Positions 43,420 to 52,848 of a stretch of 64,000 nt of DNA are shown piece after piece. The DNA is taken from NCBI GenBank assembly GCA_964036045.1, contig OZ038381.1:123263708-123327707 (forward strand), read 5' to 3'. The translations under genes were made by a program, and so were the position numbers. This DNA is from Eutreptiella sp. 'Long Island Sound 2002'. Its lineage: Eukaryota > Euglenozoa > Euglenophyceae > Eutreptiales > Eutreptiaceae. The notes below the pieces were generated by a model. That model was not told the origin of the DNA. It ran no database searches and worked only from the letters and a program-made list of their open reading frames with translations. The number at the start of each line of letters is the position of its first letter. Position 1 is the stretch's first letter.

Positions 43420-43434
43420 TTAATTGTCTTGATG
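43420..43434. repeat. E4 target-site duplication, left copy
   Basis: TTAATTGTCTTGATG here and at 43556-43570; perhaps 17 bp if the preceding CC is counted. Confidence 0.85.
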
Positions 43435-43555
43435 TAAGTCGCCTCCCCTCTTCAAGCGCGGAGCCTCTTCCTGTTCGTCACAGCGGCAACGCCAGCAGGA
43501 ACCATGGGGCGCCTCTCCACGACCAGGTGGCTACCTACCTACCTACCTACCTACC
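43435..43555 (+). mobile_element. E4: short 5'-truncated E2-type insertion
   Basis: 121 bp: body taagtcgcctcccctcttca ... cacgaccaggtggc followed by (TACC)n at 43532-43555. The body matches the last ~100 bp of E2 (reverse complement of 6523-6620). Perfect 15-bp duplications of R1 gag flank it. A SINE-sized, 5'-truncated, tailed copy with a normal-length duplication is typical of target-primed reverse transcription. Confidence 0.85.
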
Positions 43556-45037
43556 TTAATTGTCTTGATGGTAGCCAAGTGGTCATTCACAGGAGCAGGA
43601 GGAGGGGGAGGTGGAGGTGTCGGAGTAATTGATGCTTCAATCTGTGAGCGGATTCCAGGGACTTCCGTGACCTGAAGCCTTGCTTCTGTAGCCACAGCCC
43701 GTGCTTCCGCCACTTGTTGCACCACCTCGGCTGCTTTTGCTTCGAGAGCCGAATTTGTCGCTTTCTGATTTGTCATGATGCCCTGATTTTCAATGACCTC
43801 CAATTTGGCCTTTGCAAGTATTGCGTTGGCTTCTCCCACTTGCTGGAGAACCTGATTTGCCTCAACTTGCAGGTTTCCTGGGAACGTTGCGGCTACTGTG
43901 TGCATCTGTTCATTGATGACCTTGCGCAATGTTTCCGGTGTGACACATGATTGCATGCCCCTTCCCAGCTTGTCAACCGTTTCCTCTATCATTGAAACCT
44001 TGGAAGGCAGTGGGGAAAGGGGTTGAACCTCTTCTTGCACGACCTGATATTGAGCGTATGACACATATTCAGCCATACTCTCTATCATTTTGTCACGAGA
44101 CTGTTGGTATTCCACATGCAGCACGCAGTTACTGACTTTCCGTTCTGTTTCAATCTTTTTTGCCTCTAACCGTTCAACCCTTGCTACTGAAGATATTGTG
44201 ACCATGGTGGATCTCATTTCTTCACGATGCCGGGTGTATTCACCATGTGTCACACACTCATTCACCACACGATCTCTCAATTGTTCATGATGCGCGCCCA
44301 ATTGTTGTATATTGGCAACCATTTCATTAACCCGTCGTGTTAACTCATCATGCGGTTTTGGCAACGAGGCAGGAGTGGAGGGCAAAGAAGGCAATGGAGA
44401 CACAGAAGGCACAGCAAGATTCCACTTTTCCAATTGTGAAATCCTACATTGTAGCTCTTGGATATCCGACATTTTTTTCGAAAATTGTTGAGCTACTTGT
44501 CCCTCATGTTGTATGGAACCTTTCGCCAATTCGGTGATTCGTTGTCGGAGTGCCTCTATGTTGGACTCCAATCTTTCGAGATCACCTGTGCAAACCTTGT
44601 GTTCGATGGCCTGCAACCTGGTGTCCATGTCTTGTTGCATCTTTTGCACCAGGTTTTTTTTTGTGGACCCTTGCAACGTTTCCATTCGTTCTAGCCTTTG
44701 AGACACTTCTGCATATCGGCTAGAAAGTTCGGTATCTTGTAATTTCAAGGCATGGACCCTTTGGGGCAACGGAGAGTCCTCAAGCATGGGGTCTGGTGTT
44801 ACTAAAGACCTTTTGACCTCATCCATCTTGACATCCATTTCTTGTCGGAGTCCTTTGATGGACTCCCTTACTCGTTGGTGGGCCTCGTTAGACAAGGCCT
44901 CCTGGTCCGTCCGCAGACTCTGCATGTTCCGTTGGATTTCAACAGCCGTGCCCTTGGTTGTTGTGTTGTTCTCGAGTTCTTCAAGTTGTCCATGAATGGC
45001 ACCTATTTGCTTGGCATATTTATCTATGCTGTCACCA
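43556..45037 (-). pseudogene. R1 Gag, N-terminal coiled-coil region
   Basis: About 490 codons on the minus strand dominated by heptad-type helices (KYAKQIGAIHGQLEELENN, RRVNEMVANIQQLGAHHEQL, AKAAEVVQQVAEARAVATEA) and ending in TPTPPPPPPPAPVND before E4. The frame is open from the R3 LTR junction; the first ~30 codons (ATG at 45123) lie in the LTR and are shared with R2's gag frame, so they are not R1's own start. Unusually long coiled coil for a Gag; function inferred from position only. Confidence 0.65.
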
Positions 45038-47404
45038 TAAAGAAGGTCCCTACCAGGACCGGCCCCCGCTGTGCCCCTTCCGCCTGTCACCCCTGCTGAC
45101 TTGCTCCTGATCAACGATTGCATTTCTCAAAATCCTCAAAGTCCAGGGTCCAAAATCCAAAAATATAGAAAGTAAAATCCTCCTTCAACCCTGAATAGCA
45201 ACCAGATCCAACAAATACAGCAATAACCCAATTCACAATCCAAATCAGGCTACGGGCTTCCGTTCAGCACACCGGTATTCCCACGGTGGCGGGCATGTAC
45301 AAGAATTGCACCAAGGAAGAAAGCCCTGAAATTGGCATATGAACACAAATAAAGCAAAGTTGGGGAAAGAGGTAAACATACACATTCATAGCCATAAACC
45401 CCTCATTCCCTGGACTCAAGACCTTCCCTTGACTCACCAACATACTGCCCTGAACCAGGTCAAATGAGATGGCTAAATGCCATGTGTCACAAGTCACTAC
45501 ATAAACCCCAAAAATGTGTTCACTCCCAAGCCTCTAAATCCTAGCCCAATGGGGGGGTTGGCGTGTCATGGCCCAGAGTGGCACTCAGGACCATGCCCTA
45601 CCCTGACATAACCTTGGTTGGACTTGGGGTCGAATGGGCTTAGAGAAATGACCTATGAGTTTGAACTCCTAACATGCCAAAAAACTGCCAATTCACACCA
45701 TATTGGCCATATATCACAAATATGCTCAAAATTGAAGTTACCACTTATCCAAAGGCTCAAAGCATGCATGGTATCGAAGTCTAGTATTCATGGAGGATAG
45801 AGACCAAAGACCAATGCCCATGCACATCCCCATTTTACCCTCTAAACCCCTTCGGATATAGGCGCCACGCACTGCCCAAGTCAGCCCATGATCTTGAGAC
45901 CAATTCTTGTGATCCTTCGTGCGTCAAGCCAAATGGAGTACGCGATCCGGCATATGGTGGTGTTCAACTCCAAGGCATGTGCCAACATATGAACAACATA
46001 CCATGGTTCGACTCTCCATAGGCTTCTTGCTGTTTGCTGACCAGTTAAGTACACAAAACGCAAAAATGAGCACAAATTGAGGTCAAAAACATGAAAATAT
46101 GACCAAATACAAAGTTGTCATGATAGTATATCTCTATGCTCACCCATGATATCCGCTCATGATTCAATACACAAATGATTGGAACCATTTGCGAACAATT
46201 CCCCCACTTGGATCCCCAATCAGGCGCATGGAGATACCTTCGCCACTAATATCTACATGCCCCATGAAAATGGGAGTGCACCCATGGATCTCTTTGTCAA
46301 ACATACCATGAGCAATACATACGCGGTAGACTTGGTCTAGCGCTTTGAATTCCACAATTGGGACATGGGCAAAGCCCTTGTCACGTATGGCTCCCCTTCT
46401 CTTCGGCCACACGAAGATATATAACATGGGCGTGAGCATATCAAACATATACCATGGATACAACACATACCCTCAAAATATGGCTCCCACCATGATATGC
46501 CATGTCCCTCCATTGACATAACTTCACGTTAAAAATACGTAGGAACCCAAAGAAAAGTTGCTATGCAACCCCAACACTCATGCGGTACACTCGAAAGTCA
46601 CAATAAAATGTTCGGTTGCACGGTCCAAGAGTTATATATCACTTTATACCCTCTTGACCATTATCCCTTGCTATATCGGGCATGTGTACACACCAAAGGC
46701 GTTTGATGCTTCCTAAATTCAGTTGAGTCCAAGGCGCTTGCAACGCAACCTTTCTTATTCTCTTTCCTTACACTCGCGCGTAGATATGGTCCTTCAAAGT
46801 GGTCCCACGATTCAATTTTGTTTCCCTTATATCTCCAAGTTAAATGGGTGGCAAGTATAAGGGAAACCTGATTCGGGCATAGGGAAAGGAGTATGACCAC
46901 TCGAAGAAGTCGAAATCAAGTGCGGCGATGTCGAAGTCGAAAATCCGATTTCGACATCGCGAAAAATTCGGATTAAAATTTCGAGTGCTTATTTAGAGAA
47001 TTGCAGAAGCAACGAACCCTTTGCTGATGAAATCTGACCCTTCAACGGAATATCCGCCAAATTATCTGGAAATAACAGTTAACCAATCGGTTAACGCAAA
47101 ATCGCGAGCCAACTGACAGTCGCCGATACATTGACCATCAGAACGAAAGGCTAAAAAATTACGGAAACATTACGATAATAAAACCCTGTTGATTCCTGAT
47201 ATTCCGATATATAAATCTCCGCTGGCGGCGCCTCGGTTCTGAATATGACCGCTCATAGCCGGAATGGCCTAACCTATCACACTATCACATCGGGTTAGTT
47301 CAGGTGGATGGGAGAGTATGATATCAGCCAATGGCGGCTTGCCGGCACATAGATACACACCCCAAGTGACCCCAAGATGGCCACGGGGGTCCGAACCGGC
47401 TTCA
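45038..47404 (-). repeat. R3 3' LTR (2367 bp)
   Basis: TGAAGCCGG start (complement of 47404), CCTTCTTTA end. Parallel to both R2 LTRs, with the hairpin at 46925-46960 and the GTTAACC inverted repeat at 47078-47095. Confidence 0.9.
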
Positions 47405-47415
47405 CCCCCCTTCTC
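47405..47415 (-). promoter_or_regulatory. R3 polypurine tract
   Basis: Minus strand GAGAAGGGGGG next to the LTR TG; identifies this LTR as a 3' LTR. Confidence 0.8.
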
Positions 47416-47798
47416 AGAGCGTTGTATCCGCTCGGAAACCAATGAAGAGAGGACGGGAGGACCCCAATGGGCTCCAACCCCCCCCTCCATGTCCCAAGGA
47501 CACATGGAGGCCCCACACACTTCGTAGACGTCCCCCATGCCCCAAGGGAGGGGTGAGGACACTGATAATCAGCGCCCTACGCCATATCCGGTCTCCTCTT
47601 GATCTACAACATGGACCAAGGGGATCAAAGATAGAAAAACGTCGTCGGTCGACCTAAATAAGTATACCACAATGCAATATATATGTGGAGATCGAGTGAA
47701 GGGGGTATATGGCCGATCAAGGCCGAAAAATCCCCGGATGAACGCCCTCACTTGTCTCCCCATTCACAGAAACAAACAAAATGCCAAGGGGGGATCCA

Positions 47799-48634
47799 TT
47801 ACAGTGCTACAGCAGCAACCAAATGGACCAACACGTCCTTGACATCCAAAGAAATATCCTTTTTCTTTAGGTAGTCCATCCAGACCGTGGTATACCTCGG
47901 CACGAAACTGCTCGGAGGTTCCCACGAATCCGTGGATGCGGCGAATCCCTTCCAACGGACTTTATAAAGCCTGGCCCCAGGCGTCCCCAGGTCCGGCTTG
48001 TCCGCCAGGATCCTCTCGGCGGTGAAGTCGTCGTCCTCACCCTCGTCGTCCGAGTCCACATCGCCGGCCGTGAACTCGAAGGTGACGGGACGTCCGCTGG
48101 GGTCTGGTGCTCGGGTACGAAGCTGGGTATGGTCGCGGTCCAGGATCTTGTTATCCCCCACACGAACCGCATACACATCCTGCCCGACCTACCGCACGAT
48201 TACCCCCGGCACATACCAAGACGCCTGCCGATGCCTGGACAGGACATCCTTGTGGTGCCGCTCCACCCACACGGTGTCTTGGAGAGCATACTTCTGGACT
48301 TTTCCCTGCTTGAAGTACTTGGCCCTCTTGTCATGCTCGTCCTGTAGTGCCTTGCACACCTTGGCCGCCGTGTCGTCCGCCTCAGCCATCATGGCATTCG
48401 CATCCCGGGCCACTTTGCCATGGTTCATCCACGGGAGAGTGCGTGACACTCGATCCCGTAGAAACAGGATGCGATGGGGCGACAGTCCAGTGGGTCCCGG
48501 AAGGTCGTGATACGCTTGGAGCACTCTCCACAGCGAGTTATACCAGTTCCGGCCCGGTTCGTCAATGTGCAGCTGGCGGAACTTCTCGAACATCTGCCGC
48601 CCGGCCACCTCAGCACGGCCATTCACCGGCTGTG
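47799..48634 (-). pseudogene. R3 integrase C-terminal part and chromodomain
   Basis: After a 1-base deletion near 48635 (attcaccgg versus attcgaccgg in R2) the frame reads NGRAEVAGRQMFEKFRQLH (catalytic Glu), then the integrase C-terminal region and, past a TAG near 48188 (Lys codon in R2: IVRKVGQ), the chromodomain FTAERILADKPD ... YKVRWKGFAASTDSWEP. Short 3' UTR (47416-47798) follows. Confidence 0.85.
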
Positions 48635-51370
48635 GTACGCCACGGTCTTGGCGTGCCGAATCCCCATGTGCCTGCACATCGTCTTGAACCACGTCCCCAC
48701 GAATTGACTGCCCCGATCGCTGCAGATGACAGCCGGGATATCGAAAATCGTCAGCCAATGTCTGATCATGGCATTAGCGACGGTCTTGGCCTGCAGCCCC
48801 ACTCCATGCTTGTCCTTCCTGTCCTTCTTCTTGGACTTCTTGCCCGGGACTGCCACGATATACCCGCTGTGCCTGTCCACCGCCAGGATGACACAGTCGT
48901 AGGTCTCTCCTTCCACGGTGACCTCAGGCATGGCGAACACATCCATGGCCACGGACCGCATAGGGGCTTCCGATATAGCCGTGTACACCGGGTTGCCCGC
49001 TGTGGAGTGGTTGGGGCTCTTCCTGGCCCGACACACGGCACAGTCGCTGCAGTACCTATCCAGGATGGCGTAGTACCCCGGAGGGAACTTGAAACGCCAC
49101 TCCAAGTCCTGCTGCATCTTGTCTCGGCCAGGGTGCATGAGCTGGGCGTTGTGCCAATGGTCAATGAGCTCCTCCACTCGGTTCTCGGGCACCAGCAGCT
49201 TGTCCTTGAGGAACAACTTGTCGCCATCCTCGGTCAAGCCCTTGGGCCATTCGTCGTCTGACGGGGCGCTCACGGCATTCCAGTACTTGCTCCAGTGCTC
49301 GGATGCCGCGTAGTCATCCGACCAGTCCTCTGTGAGGACCGACCTGACTAGCTCTACAGGGGCCACCATCCATTGCTCGAGGGTTTCCTCTCGAATAGCC
49401 TGGACGCGGGCACCCCGGAACTTGGCCAGGTCCGTACGGTTCGCCATCACCACAAAGCACTTGACCCCCTCTTGCTCCATGACCTTCTCCATGTCGATGA
49501 TGCGCTTGGCCTCCTCGGTCTCCTCGGCGTCGCCATGGCTGGATATGTCCATCCACGCCTTGCCCGCGGGGTAGGCCCAGCGACTGAGGCAATCTGCCAC
49601 AGTGTTGTCCTTCCCCGGGACGTACACGACGCTGAGGTCGAACTTGGCGAACGTCTCGTGCCATCGGGCCCTCCTAGCCGCTGGTCCTGAGGGGGTGTCG
49701 ACATGCTCCTTGTGCCAGCTCTGTAGGGACTGGTGGTCCGTGCAAACCACCACCGGCTGTAGTCCGATGTGGCCAGACCACTTCCTGAGCGCACATACAA
49801 TGGCGTATGTCTCCTTCTCCCTCGCGGTCCATGTTCGGCGTTGGCCCTCGGCCAGGATCCTGCTCCAAAACGCCACGGGAACATGAGTCCCGTCGTCCCG
49901 GACTTGCTCGAGGACTGCCCCCACGGCATAGTCCGAGGCGTCTGTCCGTAGCACGAATCCCTTGTCGGGGTCCACCAGGAACAGCCCCAGTTGCCCCAGG
50001 AGTCGCTCCTTCAGGCTGTTGAACGCATCCTCAGCCTCAGGGGTCCAGGCAAGCTTCTTCTTGCTCCCCTTCCGGCCATCGAACTTGCCCACTTGCAGCA
50101 TCTTGTGCAGCGGCCCCGACAGTTCTGCATACATCCGGACATAGCCCGAATAGTAGTTGCAGAACCCCATGAAGGACCGGAGTTCGCTGATGGTCTGGGG
50201 CTTCTCCCAGTGGTGCAGGGACGCCAGTTTCCCAGGCATGGGACGGCGTTGCCCGTGACCAACCACGTGACCCGCGAACTCCACTTCCTTCACGAAGAGT
50301 GAGGCTTTGGTGGGCTTGCACACCATGTTGTGCTTGTCCAACTCGCTGAGCACTCGGCGCAGATCCTTCTCATGCGCGTCGATGAGCTCGTCCTCAGTCA
50401 TGTTCTCCGTGCCGGACCCGATGATGATGTCATCCATGAAGGGATCGGCACAGTCCCGGACAGGACCGAGTAGGTCCTCCATCATGCGCTGGAAAGCGGC
50501 GGTGCCATTCTTGGCGCCCAAAGGCACCACTTTCCACTGCATGGGCCCCAGCGGCGTCGACATCGCTGTGCAGGGCCTGGAGTCCGCGTGTAGCGGCATC
50601 TGGTGATAACCGTGTTTCAGGTCCAGCACCGTGAAAATCCGCTTTTTCTGTTGTTTTTGGAGGATGGAGTCGATCAGGGGGAGCGAGTACGAGTCGTGCT
50701 CGGTCTGCTCGTTCAAACCTCTGTAATCAACCACCAACCTCCACTCGCCCTTCTCCTTCTTGGGCATGATGAAGGCTGGGCTGGCCCACTCACTGTCGGA
50801 GGGTTCGATCCATCCCCGCTCAATGAACTCGGCCAACAGCTTCTTCATGGCCTCGGCCCGATCGCCCTGAAGTTGGTACTCCCGATGACGATAGATCTTC
50901 AGGTTCGGCTTCAGCTTGATCTTCGCTGTACCAAACCTCCCACGATCTGGAGGGTTCTTGTTGGCGACGCCACTGAATAGCCGCGGATAGGCTTTGATCA
51001 GCCTCTCCTTCAGCTCGGCGACCTTCGGGTTCTCCTGGGCCTCTTCAGCCGCTTGCTTCGGTATGGATACAACCGACCTCACTGCGGTATAGGCCTCTTC
51101 TGGGTCCGATTCCGACTTCTCCTCGTCCGATATGCCGTCTTCATCGTCGTGGGGTGCACTTCCCACCGATAATCTTCGGAAATTTGCGGCCTCGGGCTGG
51201 TGACTGTCGCTATCGACACCCATTCTTGGAAAATCCCATGTTGGTGGGTCCGACCCAACCGGACCATCGTATTGGTCCGCGATGTGATCCATGACCCTCG
51301 CCACGAACTCATCCTTCTCGTACTTGCCGGTGACCAACATCTTGTCATCCCACCAATGCGGAGATGTGGA
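48623..51370 (-). pseudogene. R3 RT, RNase H and integrase core
   Basis: One long frame (about 900 codons) encodes RT (VVDYRGLNEQTEHDSYSLPL, DPFMDDIIIGSG), RNase H (FVLRTDASDYAVGAVLEQ, CTDHQSLQSWHKEH, intact where R2 has a stop) and integrase zinc-binding and core (CSDCAVC, VAMDVFAMP, CSDRGSQFVG). It ends in the frameshift at 48635. The 5' link to protease is broken by a 1-base insertion near 51367-51371 (gagatgtggacc versus gagatgtgacc). Confidence 0.9.
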
Positions 51371-52829
51371 CCATGGCCCGCCTCTTCTTGGCTGCCACAC
51401 GGTCGTGCATCCCCATTCGCATGTAGTTGACGACGTCGTCGATCTCGGAGTGGGACAGGATGTCAATGCCAATTACTGGCTGATCCGTCCCCTCCTTGGG
51501 CTCAAACATGACCTTCATGGGCACCGCCTCCACCCTACGGATGAGTGCTTCATCACCCGTGGGCTGGACTTGCGCCCCATCCACCAGGAAAGCCTTGGTA
51601 CCCCACGCTTGACCCGGGGAGGGCATTGATGCACCCTTGGCGTCGATGAACAACTCCTCCTCTGGCCCGAACGACATCTCGTTCAGGGTGATGGAGTCCA
51701 GCGTCGACTTGAGACCCTCCAGCGGACATGGGGTGGATCCTTTGCCGGTTATGACCAGGATCCCCTTCGCCCTATCCGCGATGATCCTCTCCACCGTATG
51801 TCTGGTGTTATCCAGGGAGCCATGCCAATACATGGGCCCCCGCTCCTTCAAACCCCAATGCCTATGCCAGGCTGAGTCTCCTCGATGCCAATGCCTCCTA
51901 CACTTCCGCAAAAGTGGGGCATCCCGGGAAGCAAAGACGTCCGTCTGGGGCGCTTCGGCTCCCAGCGTCTGGATCATCCTGGCATACACCTGTGGCGCCA
52001 TTCCATACTCCGTGAGCTGAACTCCACGGTCTCCTCTGGACTTGGCACCCACAGCTTGCACCGCTTGGACGATCCGATCCTCTTCCTCAGCATTCCATTG
52101 GGATGATCCGCATGCATAGTCCGTGGACAGCCATGTGAGGCATTCATCGTCCTCCCGGACCAGCGTTGCACGATGGGGAAGGACTCCAATGGCGTTGGCC
52201 ACCATGAAGTCGTACCCCATGATCATATCCCAATCTGTAATGTCGGCCACATAGAAGTTCCCGGATAGAGTGCTTCTCTTCGCCTGATCAGGGCGGTTCA
52301 AGCGCTCATGCTCCCAGAATTCCATACTGATAGTGGCCTCATGGGTGCCACCACCCATGATCTCTCCATTGGCGACCTTCAGGCGGACCGGTCTCCGGCT
52401 GGGCTGCAGGAATTCCTCCTTGAACAACCCTCTCCGGACCAGGCTCACCTGGGCACCCGTATCCACTAACACATCCACCACCTTCTCCTCTCGTCCGCAC
52501 CGTACGCGCACTTTCAACTGCAACTGCCGCTGGTCGCCATGAGGTGTATGGACAACTCTCACGGCATGCAACTCTAGCACGTCCGGGTGCATCAGGACTT
52601 CAAGGGTATGGTCACGGATGGTGTAGATCTTGGGTTGGTCCTGCCCGTCCACGGGGCTCTCTGTGGTCGCTCCTTCCTTCTTGCCACGTCCCGTACCCAC
52701 ATGTACTTCCCTTGGCGAAACTCAGTGGTTTTGGCTCTTCTGGAGCCTTCTTCGGCACCCGCTTTCTGTGGGATTCCACTGATTTTCGGAGGAGAGACCT
52801 CCGAGGTCCCACCCCCGTGGGGGCTCCTC
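51345..52829 (-). pseudogene. R3 protease and protease-RT linker
   Basis: DTGA in VVDVLVDTGAQVSLVRRG, then RLKVANGEIMGGGTHEATIS, an intact PDQAKRSTLSGNFYVAD where R2 has a stop, WDMIMGYDFMVAN, and the family-specific linker. Frame ends in wrong-phase text after the insertion at ~51370. Upstream part up to the gag TAG (about 52830) has two small deletions relative to R2. Confidence 0.85.
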
Positions 52830-52848
52830 TAGACTTGGCTTCCCGCAG

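Larger units (their letters stand above)
42618..43434 (-). pseudogene. R1 Gag, part between E5 and E4
   Basis: Minus-strand frame 43317-42618: KETALRVKDYVEEAKRYNAQ, VEAMVEKVVPFAHEPLAHEK, LAGALEATRNITRLYNEMAE, then SSQAGHINLPEPQLPS and the Pro-rich segment shared with 37963-38347. Upstream 43434-43318 continues the coiled-coil (KYEAELTEATRSAQ) in a shifted frame. 42618-43001 is the right copy of the E5 flank duplication. Confidence 0.7.
1..45037 (-). mobile_element. R1: degenerate Ty3/gypsy element with dUTPase, split by nested insertions
   Basis: Minus-strand pieces lie in the order expected of one element read from high to low coordinates: coiled-coil Gag (45037-43571, 43434-42618), Gag and nucleocapsid (38347-36400), protease start (36112-35941), protease end and dUTPase (22744-21630), linker (to 20564 and 3773-2949), RT, RNase H and integrase start (2948-1). 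The protease reading frame resumes in phase across R2 when the 4-bp target duplication is counted once. Both E1 and E5 are flanked by duplicated R1 sequence. Neither LTR of R1 is visible: the 3' end lies left of the window and the 5' end is replaced by R3. Frames are broken by stops and shifts throughout, so R1 is old and inactive. Single-element identity is inferred from order, orientation and phase. Confidence 0.8.
45038..52848 (-). mobile_element. R3: sister chromovirus of R2, 5' part cut by R4
   Basis: 3' LTR (45038-47404), purine tract and pol (47799-52848) match R2 closely. It stops at 52848 in text equivalent to R2 30572 (cttggcttcccgcag), just after the gag stop, where the CA end of R4's LTR begins; the rest of R3 probably lies beyond R4. 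Lesions differ from R2. It seems inserted in R1 gag. Alternatively its LTR also serves as the 5' LTR of the coiled-coil gag unit, since TGGTGACAGC, a PBS-like string, follows it. Confidence 0.85.
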
